The position numbers and the translations under genes are program-made. From NCBI GenBank assembly GCA_021413965.1, contig JAIOPI010000040.1:124001-188000 (forward strand): a stretch of 64,000 nt of DNA, given 5' to 3'. The DNA comes from Lentisphaerota bacterium. GTDB taxonomy: Bacteria; Verrucomicrobiota; Kiritimatiellia; UBA8416; JAIOPI01. The notes beneath the pieces are model-generated. The model ran no database searches, was not told where the DNA came from, and saw only the letters and a list, made by a program, of their open reading frames with translations. Positions 52,772 through 61,675 of the stretch are shown here, in pieces. The number at the start of each line of letters is the position of its first letter. The first letter of the stretch is position 1.

Positions 52772-53514
52772 GCCGCGGGGGCCGCGAGTGGCGGCAGCGC
52801 GAAGCTCGGAGCCGAGTCCGTTGCCGCCGCGTTGACGGTGGCCGGCTCGGTGGGCACGATGCCATCCAGACCTTTGGCGATGGACCGATTCACCGTGGCG
52901 AGCAGGTCTTCCAGGGATGAGTTCCACGCGTCTTCAGGATGGGCCGCCACGTATTGTTCGAGCACGACGCGGGCCTCCGTGAGCTTGCCGAGCTGCTGCA
53001 GGCAGCGCCCCTGGCCCAGGACGGCCTGCGCGGTCAGGAAATGCTCCGGGTTTGCGGCCGCAAACTCCCGAAAGCCGGCGAGTGCATCCTGCGTGCGGCC
53101 CTGGGCCTCTGCGCATTGCCATACGCCCAGCAGTGCGGCGGCGGCGAACTCGTGCTGCGGGAACCGGGCCGTGAAGGCGTCATACTTGTCCTTGGCGAGC
53201 GCGTAGTTGCCGGACGAGAAATAGCCGTGGGCAATTTTCAGCAGCGCCAGGGGGGCGGCGGGCGAGTTTCCATAGTCGCTGACCACGCGTTCGAGATCAT
53301 CGAGGGAGCGGGCGGACGACAGGAGCATGAGGGCATCGCGCTGGGCATTGGCTTTCTGGCCGCGGTAGAAGGAAATGCCCAGCACGGCGACGAGCGCAAT
53401 CCCGACGCCAACGGCCACGGGCATGGCGTACTGCTTGATTATCTCCAGCGGTTCGTGCAATTCGTGGGGAAGTCCCGGCTGCGGGGCTTCCGCTCCTGTC
53501 GCGATCGTGCTCAT
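52762..53514 (-). CDS. Membrane-anchored TPR protein (YfgM-like)
   Basis: This 250-residue protein has a cytosolic N-terminus, one membrane segment (YAMPVAVGVGIALVAVLGISFY, about residues 28-49) and a periplasmic TPR region (AAPLALLKIAHGYFSSGNYALAKDKYDAF; DALAGFREFAAANPEHFLTAQAVLGQGRCLQQLGKLTEARVVLE). A Pro/Ala-rich tail ends it. It resembles the YfgM/TPR_21 group that helps envelope-protein folding, although identity cannot be measured here. GAGGAGG lies before the ATG at 53514. It is convergent with tatA and divergent from pdxJ; a minus-strand TTTAAT (53543-53548) is a possible -10 box. Confidence 0.8.
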   Translation of the reverse strand: MSTIATGAEAPQPGLPHELHEPLEIIKQYAMPVAVGVGIALVAVLGISFYRGQKANAQRDALMLLSSARSLDDLERVVSDYGNSPAAPLALLKIAHGYFSSGNYALAKDKYDAFTARFPQHEFAAAALLGVWQCAEAQGRTQDALAGFREFAAANPEHFLTAQAVLGQGRCLQQLGKLTEARVVLEQYVAAHPEDAWNSSLEDLLATVNRSIAKGLDGIVPTEPATVNAAATDSAPSFALPPLAAPAAQD

Positions 53515-53673
53515 GCAACCTCCTCGAAAAGTGACGCGCGGCATTAAAGCACAGGGCCGCGGCGTGGGCCAGCAGAAAGGCTGCAGACGCATTCCAACTT
53601 GCAGGCACTGGCTGCAGGGGGTATTGCTTCTGACTGCGCCCGCGCGACGTGCCGGGACGCAGGGAGGCGGCCT

Positions 53674-54420
53674 GTGGGGATTCTGAAGCTGGGTGTGAAC
53701 ATCGATCATGTGGCCACGGTGCGCCAGGCCCGGCGCACGGTGTATCCGGACGTCGTCGAGGCGGCGAGGCTCTGCGAAGGGGCTGGCGCCCACGGCATCA
53801 CCGTGCACCTGCGCGAGGACCGCCGGCATATTCAGGATGCGGATGTATCAGCGCTGCGCCAAGGCATCCGCACCCGGCTGAATCTGGAAATGGCCGTGGC
53901 GGCGGAGATCGTGGCCATCGCATGCGCCGTGCGTCCCGATGAGGCCTGCCTGGTGCCGGAACGGCGCGCGGAACTCACCACGGAAGGCGGGCTGGACGTG
54001 GCGGGCCACCGCGAGGCGATGCGCGCGACGGTGCGCACGCTGACGGACGCGGGCATCGTCGTCAGCCTGTTCATTGATCCGGATCCTGCCCAGCTGGATG
54101 CGGCGGCCGCGGTGGGCGCGCCGTACGTCGAGCTGCACACGGGGACGTACTGTGATGCGAGGGGGGCGAGTGCCGAGCGGGAGCTGCGGCGGCTGATCGC
54201 GGCGGCGCGGCACGCGCACGGGCTCGGGCTGCGCGTCAACGCCGGGCACGGAATCAACCTGGACAATCTGGCGGGCATCCTACAGATGCCGCACCTCGAC
54301 ACGCTGAACATCGGACACAGTCTCGTGGCGCGGGCGATCATGGTGGGGATGGGGCGGGCGGTGGAGGAGATGCTGGGGGCCATGGCGGCCTATCGCGGCG
54401 GACAGGCGGCGTCAGCATGA
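53674..54420 (+). CDS. pdxJ: Pyridoxine 5'-phosphate synthase PdxJ
   Basis: This 248-residue TIM-barrel enzyme joins 1-deoxyxylulose 5-phosphate and 3-amino-2-oxopropyl phosphate to make pyridoxine 5'-phosphate, the core of vitamin B6. [17 protein letters not shown] (with His), [25 protein letters not shown] and AGHGINLDN are the family motifs. The GTG start has GGAGG 7 nt upstream. The gene ends inside a 4-bp overlap with nnr, so the two are translated together; both deal with cofactor supply. Confidence 0.97.
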   Translation: MGILKLGVNIDHVATVRQARRTVYPDVVEAARLCEGAGAHGITVHLREDRRHIQDADVSALRQGIRTRLNLEMAVAAEIVAIACAVRPDEACLVPERRAELTTEGGLDVAGHREAMRATVRTLTDAGIVVSLFIDPDPAQLDAAAAVGAPYVELHTGTYCDARGASAERELRRLIAAARHAHGLGLRVNAGHGINLDNLAGILQMPHLDTLNIGHSLVARAIMVGMGRAVEEMLGAMAAYRGGQAASA

Positions 54421-55985
54421 AAGTGGTTTCAGCCGAACAGATGCGTCAGCTCGATGCGCTTGCGAGCGCCGATTACGGGGTGCCGGGCGAGGAGTTGATG
54501 GAGCGCGCCGGGCGTGGCGTGGCCTTGATGGTGGACGATCTGGCCCGGCTGGCGGGGTTCAGTAACGCACCGGTTCGGCTCGTGGCGGGGCGCGGCAACA
54601 ACGGTGGCGATGTCTTCGTGGCAGCACGGCATCTCCACGACATGGGGTACCGGCTGGACGTCTGGCTGGCCGGCGAGCGCCGCCGGGTTTCCGGGCACGC
54701 GGCGAAGCACCTGGAACTCATGCGCACCGCCGGCATCAATGTCGAAGAAGTGCCAACGCCCCAGGATTGGGAGGAGTTGACGGCGACCTACGAGGGCGGG
54801 CAGGGCGTGGTGGTGGACGGCGTACTGGGTACCGGGCTGCGCGGGCCGGCGCGTGGGCTGGCGGCCGGCGCCATCCAGTTTGTGAACATGCTGGGCGAGA
54901 GCGGCCCGGTGGTGGCCGTCGATATTCCATCGGGGCTCGATGCGGACACAGGGGCGGCGGAAGCTGACACGGTGCGCGCCGATTTGACGGTCACCATGGG
55001 GCTTCCCAAGCGAGGCCTCGTGGCGCCGCAGGCGGTGGAATACGTGGGCTCGGCCGAAGTCATCGATATCGGCATTCCGGACGAAGTGGTGGCCAAGCTG
55101 GACAGCGACCTCGATCTGACCACGGCGATGGATGCACGGGACTGGCTGCCGCGCCGTCCGCGCGCGAGTCACAAGGGCGACTACGGTCACGCGCTGGTGG
55201 TGGCCGGCGCTGCGGGCTATGCGGGTGCGGCGATTCTGGCGGCGCGCGCGGCGATCCGTTCTGGTGTCGGGTTGGTCACGGTTCTGGTGCCGGAGGGGAT
55301 TGCCGGCGTGGTGGCGTCCGCCGTGCCTGAGGCCATGGTGCACGCGGTGCGTCAATCCGCCAGCGGTTCGCCGGCGGGGGATGCGCTCACGCACTGGGGG
55401 CGCCGACTGCAGGAATTCGACGCCGTGCTGGTCGGGCCAGGCATCACGGCATGTGAGGATAGCCGGGGGCTGGTGACGGATTTGCTGAAGACCTGCCGCG
55501 GGGCGCTGGTGCTCGACGCCGACGCGTTGAACGTGCTCGGCACGGACGTGGCGCGGGTGCGGGAGAGCGGTGCGCACGTGGTGGTGACACCGCACCCCGG
55601 CGAGATGGCGCGCCTGTTGGGCGTCAATGCAGCCGCGGTGCAGGCCGACCGTTTTGCCACGGCGCGACGCGCCGCCGAAGCCCTGGGGGCCGTGGTGGTA
55701 TTGAAGGGCGCGGGGACGCTCGTGGCGGCCAAGGGGCAGCCGCTCAGCGTGAATCTGACCGGCAATCCGGGCATGGCCTGTGGCGGGATGGGAGATGTGC
55801 TGGCCGGCCTGCTGACTGGGCTTCTGGCACAGCGCATTCCGCCGTTCGCCGCCGCGCGCCTGGCGGCCTACCTGCATGGACGCGCCGGTGATCGCGTAGC
55901 GTGGACCACGTCCCAGGCCGGCATGACGGCGGGCGATGTCGTCGACGCCATTGCGCACGGATTTTCGGATCTCACGCTGCGCTAG
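54417..55985 (+). CDS. nnr: Bifunctional NAD(P)H-hydrate epimerase/dehydratase
   Basis: This 522-residue fusion repairs damaged NAD(P)H. Residues 1-~215 are the YjeF_N epimerase ([49 protein letters not shown]). Residues ~230-520 are the ATP/ADP-dependent dehydratase ([45 protein letters not shown], and the phosphate-binding [19 protein letters not shown]). Both halves are intact. It overlaps pdxJ by 4 bp. The next gene lies 127 bp downstream after a strong promoter, so nnr probably ends the operon. Confidence 0.97.
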   Translation: MKVVSAEQMRQLDALASADYGVPGEELMERAGRGVALMVDDLARLAGFSNAPVRLVAGRGNNGGDVFVAARHLHDMGYRLDVWLAGERRRVSGHAAKHLELMRTAGINVEEVPTPQDWEELTATYEGGQGVVVDGVLGTGLRGPARGLAAGAIQFVNMLGESGPVVAVDIPSGLDADTGAAEADTVRADLTVTMGLPKRGLVAPQAVEYVGSAEVIDIGIPDEVVAKLDSDLDLTTAMDARDWLPRRPRASHKGDYGHALVVAGAAGYAGAAILAARAAIRSGVGLVTVLVPEGIAGVVASAVPEAMVHAVRQSASGSPAGDALTHWGRRLQEFDAVLVGPGITACEDSRGLVTDLLKTCRGALVLDADALNVLGTDVARVRESGAHVVVTPHPGEMARLLGVNAAAVQADRFATARRAAEALGAVVVLKGAGTLVAAKGQPLSVNLTGNPGMACGGMGDVLAGLLTGLLAQRIPPFAAARLAAYLHGRAGDRVAWTTSQAGMTAGDVVDAIAHGFSDLTLR

Positions 55986-56044
55986 CGGACGGGCGAATCG
56001 AGGCGCAGTCCCCGGCTTTCCGCGTTCGCGCCTTGGGTCGGCGG

Positions 56045-56073
56045 TTGACGGGGTCGCGCACCCGGCCTATAGT
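56045..56073 (+). promoter_or_regulatory. Strong vegetative promoter
   Basis: TTGACG (56045-56050), exactly 17 bp, TATAGT (56068-56073). This is the best-matching pair in the window and lies 40 bp before the GTG at 56113, in the 127-bp gap after nnr. Confidence 0.75.
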
Positions 56074-56112
56074 GCGCCTTTAACAGGACGATCAGCAGGA
56101 GGAGGACGCGTC

Positions 56113-56820
56113 GTGGGTGATGGCAAGGATTCGGCAGGACGGGATGAGGGTGGTAAGGCTGTGCGGCGGGCTGTGCTCTTTGAACTTGAGCATGTGGCAG
56201 TCGGCGGCCGGCAGATCAAATTCGACCTTTTGAAGGCGGCGCTGAAGACTCAGCGGGTGGACCTGTCTGAGGCGCTTTTCAGCCGGTACTGCCTGCACCG
56301 GGTGCCCAAGGAGGGGCTCAAAGCCTTGCTGAAGTCCACGGGAAAGAGCGGCTTTGCCGAGGTCTGGGAGCGCTACGCGGCGGGCCTTGTCGAGGCCTTC
56401 AGCAGCCCGCGTCTCAAGCTGGAGCCCGTCTGTGAGATGATTTTGAAAACGTCGCGCAAACTCAATGCCCGGCTGGGCGCCTTGAGCAGTCTTGACGCGG
56501 CGACGACTGAAACGCTGGCCCGGCAGCTTGACCTGGGCGCACACGGTGTCGTGCTGCATCTCATTTCGCAGGAAGACACACGGACGTACAGTGGCGATCA
56601 CTGGCTGCATCTGGCCCGCAAGGTGGATACCCTGCCGCGCAAGTGTCTGACCATTTGCACGCAGTCCGATTCGTGCCGGGCCGCGATTGCGGCGCGCCTG
56701 CGGTGCGTGGGGCTGCCCGACATCTACACGTCGTTCGAGGATTTCGGCGGCGCCGATTACGTGGGCGAGTCGCTGACGGCGGCGGTGTTCGAAAATCTGC
56801 TGACCGGCGGCGACGAATAG
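56113..56820 (+). CDS. HAD-like protein lacking the catalytic aspartates
   Basis: This 235-residue protein resembles haloacid-dehalogenase-superfamily phosphatases in outline: an opening strand AVLFELEHVAV (where active members have F-D-x-D), a helical cap (about residues 30-105), and a closing part with ICTQSDSCRAAIAARLRCVGLPDIY followed by GGADYVGESLTAAVFENLL. The nucleophile and acid positions are Glu24 and Glu26, so normal phosphatase activity is unlikely if the alignment holds. GGAGGAGG precedes the GTG start, and a strong promoter lies 40 bp upstream. I do not recognise a named family. It is followed by mazG. Confidence 0.7.
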   Translation: MGDGKDSAGRDEGGKAVRRAVLFELEHVAVGGRQIKFDLLKAALKTQRVDLSEALFSRYCLHRVPKEGLKALLKSTGKSGFAEVWERYAAGLVEAFSSPRLKLEPVCEMILKTSRKLNARLGALSSLDAATTETLARQLDLGAHGVVLHLISQEDTRTYSGDHWLHLARKVDTLPRKCLTICTQSDSCRAAIAARLRCVGLPDIYTSFEDFGGADYVGESLTAAVFENLLTGGDE

Positions 56821-56905
56821 TCGGTCTGCCGCGCTTGACGATGCCGCGAGGGGCGGGCTCGGGACTCCGGGCCGGTCCCCCGACGCAGCCCGCGAGGAGC
56901 TACCC

Positions 56906-57712
56906 GTGACCGGCTCGGCCTCCGTTCCTGAACTCCCGGAAACCGCGCGGCTGCTGGCGATTGTGGCGCGCCTGCGAGCGAAAGACGGCTGTCCCTGGGA
57001 CCGGGAGCAGACGCTCGACAGTCTCAAGCCCTACCTGCTCGAGGAATGCTACGAGCTCCTCGAGGCCGTGGATGCCGGCGATGCCGACGCGCATCGCGAG
57101 GAGCTTGGGGACGTCCTCCTGCAGATTGCCCTTCACACCCAGATCCGCGGTGAAGAAGGCCGCTTCTCGTTTGAAGACGTCGCCCGCGTCCTGTCGGACA
57201 AGCTCGTCCGGCGCCATCCGCACGTTTTCGGAGACGTGGCGGTTGCGGATTCCCGCGAGGTCGTCAAGAATTGGGACGCCATCAAGGCCACCGAGAAGCG
57301 CGCCGCGACGCGCACGTCCCTGCTCGACGGCGTCCCGAAGCATCTGCCAGCCTTGCAGCGGGCGCAGCGCCTTCAGTCTCGTGCCTCGCGAGCCGGCTTT
57401 GACTGGCCGGATGTGTCCGGGGTGCTGGACAAGGTCGAGGAAGAAGTGGATGAAATCCGTGAAGCGGCGGCGGCGGGTGATCCCGCGCGCGTGGAAGAGG
57501 AACTCGGCGATCTGCTCTTCTCGTTGGTAAATCTCTGCCGGTTTCAGCACGTCAATGCCGAGGATGCCCTGCGCAAGACGACGGGCAAATTTGCGCGGCG
57601 ATTTCACGAGATCGAGCGTCGTTTACAGGCGGAGGGCAAATCGCTCAAAGACGTGACGCTGGCCGAGCTCGACCGGCATTGGGACGCGGCGAAGGAGTTG
57701 GAGAAGGGGTAG
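56906..57712 (+). CDS. mazG: Nucleoside triphosphate pyrophosphohydrolase MazG
   Basis: This 268-residue protein has two MazG domains. The first carries CPWDREQTLDSLKPYLLEECYELLEAVD and the metal-binding EELGDVLLQ; the second carries EEVDEIREA and EEELGDLLFSLVNL. It hydrolyses (d)NTPs to monophosphates and pyrophosphate, cleaning the pool or modulating ppGpp-related signals. GAGGAG precedes the GTG start. It is convergent with the GYF/coiled-coil gene, with 35 bp between the stops. Length and motifs are normal. Confidence 0.96.
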   Translation: MTGSASVPELPETARLLAIVARLRAKDGCPWDREQTLDSLKPYLLEECYELLEAVDAGDADAHREELGDVLLQIALHTQIRGEEGRFSFEDVARVLSDKLVRRHPHVFGDVAVADSREVVKNWDAIKATEKRAATRTSLLDGVPKHLPALQRAQRLQSRASRAGFDWPDVSGVLDKVEEEVDEIREAAAAGDPARVEEELGDLLFSLVNLCRFQHVNAEDALRKTTGKFARRFHEIERRLQAEGKSLKDVTLAELDRHWDAAKELEKG

Positions 57713-57747
57713 CGCGCCATGAGGGTCACGGCATGGGCCAGGACGGG

Positions 57748-58992
57748 CTACCGGGTGGTGCGGTGTTTCTGGAGGAGCGTGCGCACCGTCTTCGGCGGCG
57801 CGGCTCCGGTTGTCGGGGGTTCCAGCTGGACGATCCGGGCCTGAGCCCGGGCGAGGGCCCCGCGCAAGGCCGCCAGTTCCTGCATGGCGCGCTTATGTTC
57901 TTCACGCAGGGCCAGGATATCAGGAGCGGTCACATCGGCTGCCTTGCAGACCGTTCCCGATCGCGTATTCACGAGGCGGGATTCGGGCCGCACGCTGCCG
58001 TCGCCCAGCAGGTGCTGCACGGCAAAGATATTCAGGGGGCCGAAGCAAGACCCGTCGACCAGGTCCACCATCCATTCCATGCGCAGCGCCACCACTTCGC
58101 GGGCGGGCATCCAGGCCAGGCGATCACGGGATAGCATGTGGGCCGGTCCGATGCGGCAATCGCAGGCCCATTCGTAGATCTCGTCCTGATCGGTGGGCCC
58201 CATCACGGACCCGTCGTCGAGCCGCAGATACCATTGTGGCTGGCGAGCTGCCGTGTCCAAGGCGCCGAGGCGGTCCGCGAGTGCCTGCCGTTCATGCCGC
58301 TGAGCCGCCGCCGCCGTCTCGTGCTGCCGGCGCAGTTGTTCCAGCTCGGCGTGCAAGCGGTGGTTGGTTTCGTCGGCGGCCTGCTGGGCGGCGCGTCCGG
58401 CATCCTGCTCCGCGTTGAGTTCGGCCAGTGCGCGCGCGTGCTCGTTGAGCGCCCGGTCCGCCACCTCGCGCAGCCGGCGGCATTCGTCCTCCAGGGCGGC
58501 CATGCGTCCCGCTTCGGATTCACGTCCGGACAGCGCCGCGCGTAATTCCTGCTGAGCCTTCTTCTGCTTGTCGATTTCCTGTTTGGCCAGTTCCAGCAGG
58601 TGTGTGGAACTGTAGATGTCCTGCTGCAAGGCGAGGGCCTTGGCGCGCCACTGCTCGACCTCGGTGGCCAGCGCCTGGACTTTGGACGGCGCCATCGGTT
58701 TGCGTCCTCGCGCCTCGATTTCAAGTTTCTTCAGGCGTGCCGTCTGCTTGTCCAGGGCGCCACGCATGTGATCAAGTGCGCGCTCGAGTTTGCGCTTGTC
58801 CGCGAGGGCCTGCCGGAGTGCGTCCCGGTCGCTGCGTCCATCGGCGGGCGCCGGACGGCGGCGCGGCGCATCGAGCTGGGGAGGGGCCTCGTTGGCCTCA
58901 CCCGCCTGGGCGGGACCGGGGAGCGCCGTATCCGGCTTGTCTGCCGCGGGGTCCGCCACTCCGCTCTGGAGGCGTTCATAGATGATGGACAT
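57748..58992 (-). CDS. Coiled-coil protein with two GYF-like (DUF4339) domains
   Basis: This 414-residue protein begins with a Pro/Ala-rich 60 residues, followed by a long heptad-type coiled coil (about 60-240, LRQALADKRKLERALDHMRG; ECRRLREVADRALNEHARAL). Two tandem GYF_2-type units follow: WYLRLDDGSVMGPTDQDEIYEWACDCRIGPAHMLSRDRLAWMPA and a diverged WMVDLVDGSCFGPLNIFAVQHL with a matching end. The GYF fold usually binds proline-rich segments. A third short coiled coil closes it. There is no membrane segment or signal peptide. The GGGGGAG upstream supports ATG 58992. Role unknown; it may be a cytosolic scaffold. Confidence 0.75.
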   Translation of the reverse strand: MSIIYERLQSGVADPAADKPDTALPGPAQAGEANEAPPQLDAPRRRPAPADGRSDRDALRQALADKRKLERALDHMRGALDKQTARLKKLEIEARGRKPMAPSKVQALATEVEQWRAKALALQQDIYSSTHLLELAKQEIDKQKKAQQELRAALSGRESEAGRMAALEDECRRLREVADRALNEHARALAELNAEQDAGRAAQQAADETNHRLHAELEQLRRQHETAAAAQRHERQALADRLGALDTAARQPQWYLRLDDGSVMGPTDQDEIYEWACDCRIGPAHMLSRDRLAWMPAREVVALRMEWMVDLVDGSCFGPLNIFAVQHLLGDGSVRPESRLVNTRSGTVCKAADVTAPDILALREEHKRAMQELAALRGALARAQARIVQLEPPTTGAAPPKTVRTLLQKHRTTR

Positions 58993-59249
58993 GTCCAGGC
59001 TCCCCCTCGTGGCAGGTCCGCGCGCCGTCAAGTCGCGCTACTATCCTTGTGCCCCGCGCACACGTCAAGGGTTTCCCCCCCGACCGCGCCGGCGCCTCGT
59101 GCGCGCGTGGTATTTTGGAGCGCGGTATGCGATTTGATGGGTGGCGGGGCGATCCCTGAGCTGGATGTTTCTTTCGTGCAGGATTGCGGGCGCCGGGTGG
59201 GGTGGTATACTGCGGCTGCCACAAGCCTGACCGAGGCAGGAGAAGGGTC

Positions 59250-60113
59250 ATGCCATCTGCCGATCGACATGCCACGCATACGTCCCGGGGACAGGGCCGC
59301 TGGTTCCCGGCCGATCCTATGGTCCTGCAGGGCATGGTGGATGATTACCTGGAAGGGGCCAGTATTCCGGCCATGCAGGGGCCACTCGCGGGTGCCATCG
59401 CGCCGCACGCGGGATATGTCTATTCCGGTGCTGTCGCCGGACACACCTATCGCGCCATCCGCGACGCGGCCGCCGCTGGCCGATCCCCCGACACGGTGGT
59501 GGTGCTGGGGTTCAGCCATCGCGAGACGTTTCCAGGAGTGGCCTTGCTGGGCGGGGCCGCCCTCCGCACGCCGTTGGGAATGGCCGCGCTGGATATCGGA
59601 GCGGGCGAGGCCCTGACGGGGGCGACGCGCGCGATTACCTGGCAGGATGCCCCGCATGCAGGTGAGCATTCCGCCGAGAACCAGGTTCCGTTTCTGCAGC
59701 GGGCCTTGCCCGCCGCGAAACTGGTCATCGGCCTGTTCGGCGAACATGGCGCGGCCACGATCACGGCCGTCTCTGATGCCTTGCTGGCCCTGGGCAAGAC
59801 CCGGCGCCTGCTGGTGGTGGCAAGCACGGATTTGCTGCACGATCCCGACCATGCGATGGTTGCCCGCACGGACCGGGAAACCCTGTCCCGCATCATGGCC
59901 CTCGACGCGCCGGCTTTGGACGCGCTGTGGCGGCCTGATCATCAGGTTTGCTGCGGCATTGGGCCGGTGTTGGCGCTGCTTCGCGTCTGCCGGGCGCGAG
60001 GATGCCGGGAGGGTGTGCTGTTGCGCTATCGGAACAGCGGCGACGACCACCCGGAGAGCCGGGGGTCGTGGGTGGTGGGCTATGGCGCCGTGGCCTTTCC
60101 GGTTGCCGCCTGA
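59250..60113 (+). CDS. amrB: AmmeMemoRadiSam system protein B (MEMO1 family)
   Basis: This 287-residue protein belongs to the MEMO1/AmmeMemoRadiSam B family: [70 protein letters not shown] (conserved acid-His). It folds like an extradiol dioxygenase without full catalytic iron ligands. It is commonly found with a radical-SAM protein and an AMMECR1 protein; neither is visible next to it, so the partners are elsewhere if present. GGAG precedes ATG 59250. It is followed 92 bp later by pyrH. Its biochemical role is not settled. Confidence 0.95.
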   Translation: MPSADRHATHTSRGQGRWFPADPMVLQGMVDDYLEGASIPAMQGPLAGAIAPHAGYVYSGAVAGHTYRAIRDAAAAGRSPDTVVVLGFSHRETFPGVALLGGAALRTPLGMAALDIGAGEALTGATRAITWQDAPHAGEHSAENQVPFLQRALPAAKLVIGLFGEHGAATITAVSDALLALGKTRRLLVVASTDLLHDPDHAMVARTDRETLSRIMALDAPALDALWRPDHQVCCGIGPVLALLRVCRARGCREGVLLRYRNSGDDHPESRGSWVVGYGAVAFPVAA

Positions 60114-60142
60114 TTGCACGCGCTCCGTCCGCAGGATCGCGT

Positions 60143-60171
60143 TTGCGTTCGCCGCGGATTCCCGTTAGGCT
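60143..60171 (+). promoter_or_regulatory. Possible pyrH promoter
   Basis: TTGCGT (60143-60148), 17 bp, TAGGCT (60166-60171), 34 bp before the ATG. The same TAGGCT occurs in the promoter at 31214. Confidence 0.5.
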
Positions 60172-60205
60172 GACTTCGATTTTAGGTTCACCTTCTGGAG
60201 GCCAC

Positions 60206-60940
60206 ATGGACGTTGCGCAATCGCCGAAAACCAAGTACCGCACGATTCTTGTCAAGCTGAGTGGCGAGGCTTTCCAGAGCAAGGACCAGGGGCTCAGTAT
60301 CGATCCCGAAATCATCACGGCCATTGCTCACCGGTTAAAGACGGTGCGCCAGATGGGTGCGCGTCTGGCCGTGGTTGTGGGCGGCGGCAATATCTTCCGC
60401 GGTGTCAGCGGCGTGACGCGCGGCATTGACCGGACGTCGGGCGATTACATGGGCATGCTGGCCACGATCATCAATGCGCTGGCCCTGCAGAACGCGCTGG
60501 AAAAGATCGGCGTGGAGACGCGCGTGCTGACGGCCATCGAAATGCAGAAAGTCGCCGAGCCGTTCATTCTGCGGCGGGCGTTGCGGCATCTGGACAAAGG
60601 GCGCATCCTGATTTTTGCGGGTGGCACGGGCAATCCCTACTTCTCGACGGATTCGGCCGCAGCGCTGCGCGCGAGCGAAATCGGTGCCGACGTGCTGCTC
60701 AAGGCGACCAAGGTGGACGGCGTGTATACGGAGGATCCGCACGTGAATCCCGCGGCCACGCGTTACACGCGCCTCACGTATCACGAGGCCTTGCAGCGGT
60801 CGCTGAAGGTAATGGATGGCGCCGCGTTCTCGCTGTGCATGGAGAACCGGATCCCCATCATCGTGTTCAATTTCTTCGAGGCTGGCAGCATTGAGGGCGT
60901 CGTGCAGGGCCAGGCGATTGGCACCGTGGTGAGCCATTAG
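60206..60940 (+). CDS. pyrH: UMP kinase
   Basis: This 244-residue amino-acid-kinase-fold enzyme phosphorylates UMP to UDP in pyrimidine synthesis. [65 protein letters not shown] and [14 protein letters not shown] are the family blocks, all intact. CTGGAGG lies 6 nt before the ATG. It is followed by frr, the usual pyrH-frr order; tsf and rpsB, which often precede it, are not here. Confidence 0.97.
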   Translation: MDVAQSPKTKYRTILVKLSGEAFQSKDQGLSIDPEIITAIAHRLKTVRQMGARLAVVVGGGNIFRGVSGVTRGIDRTSGDYMGMLATIINALALQNALEKIGVETRVLTAIEMQKVAEPFILRRALRHLDKGRILIFAGGTGNPYFSTDSAAALRASEIGADVLLKATKVDGVYTEDPHVNPAATRYTRLTYHEALQRSLKVMDGAAFSLCMENRIPIIVFNFFEAGSIEGVVQGQAIGTVVSH

Positions 60941-61015
60941 GTTCTGGCGGCGGCATGCGGCGAACGAGGGGGCCGGAAGTTCCCGAGTAGACAGAGCCGG
61001 ATGGAGGGAGAAGTC

Positions 61016-61579
61016 ATGGATAACATTGATGACATACTGCTCGACGCGGAAGACAAGATGTCCAAGTCGATGACGTTTCTGCACGAACAGTTCTCGGGCA
61101 TTCGCACGGGCAAGGCATCTCCGGCCCTGGTGGAGAACATCCAGGTTCCGTACTACGGAACGCCGACGCGGCTGCGGGAGATTGCGGGCATTGCCACGCC
61201 TGAAGCGCGCCTGATCGTGATCAATGCCTATGACCCCACCGCGCTGGGCGCCATTGAGAAGGCGATTCTGGCGGCAAACCTGGGGGTCACGCCGATGAAT
61301 GACGGGCGCGTGATCCGGGTGCCGATTCCCGAGTTGAACGAGGAGCGGCGCAAGGAGATGACGAAGGTGGCGAGGCGCATGGCCGAGGAATGCCGGGTGG
61401 CGGTGCGCAACGTGCGGCGCGACGCCAATGAACACATCAAGAACGTACAGAAGAACGGCAAGGTCAGCGAAGACGAACGCGACCAGGCGCTCAAGAGCAT
61501 TCAGAAGGACACGGACGATTGCATCCTGAAAGTGGATGCGGTCCTCAAGCAGAAGGAAGCGGAAATCATGTCGGTCTAA
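61016..61579 (+). CDS. frr: Ribosome recycling factor
   Basis: This 187-residue protein has the RRF signature: MSKSMTFLHEQFSGIRTGKASPALVENIQVPYYGTPTRLREIAGI, then APTALGAIEKAI-like residues and a long helix (EERRKEMTKVARRMAEECRVAVRNVRRDANEHIKN). It splits post-termination complexes together with EF-G. GGAGGGAG precedes ATG 61016; the ATG five codons upstream is less likely. It lies 75 bp after pyrH and probably ends that operon, as the next gene has its own promoter. Confidence 0.97.
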   Translation: MDNIDDILLDAEDKMSKSMTFLHEQFSGIRTGKASPALVENIQVPYYGTPTRLREIAGIATPEARLIVINAYDPTALGAIEKAILAANLGVTPMNDGRVIRVPIPELNEERRKEMTKVARRMAEECRVAVRNVRRDANEHIKNVQKNGKVSEDERDQALKSIQKDTDDCILKVDAVLKQKEAEIMSV

Positions 61580-61602
61580 GACGGCCCGGGCTGGCCGTTC
61601 TG

Positions 61603-61631
61603 TTGACCGCTGCGAGCGGGCATGTTAGCGT
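61603..61631 (+). promoter_or_regulatory. Promoter of the motif-repeat membrane protein gene
   Basis: TTGACC (61603-61608), 17 bp, TAGCGT (61626-61631), 44 bp before the ATG at 61676. It belongs to the recurring promoter form of this window. Confidence 0.6.
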
Positions 61632-61675
61632 ATGGGGAAGCGTAGGGACCCCTCAGACCTTGAAGGAGATAGATC

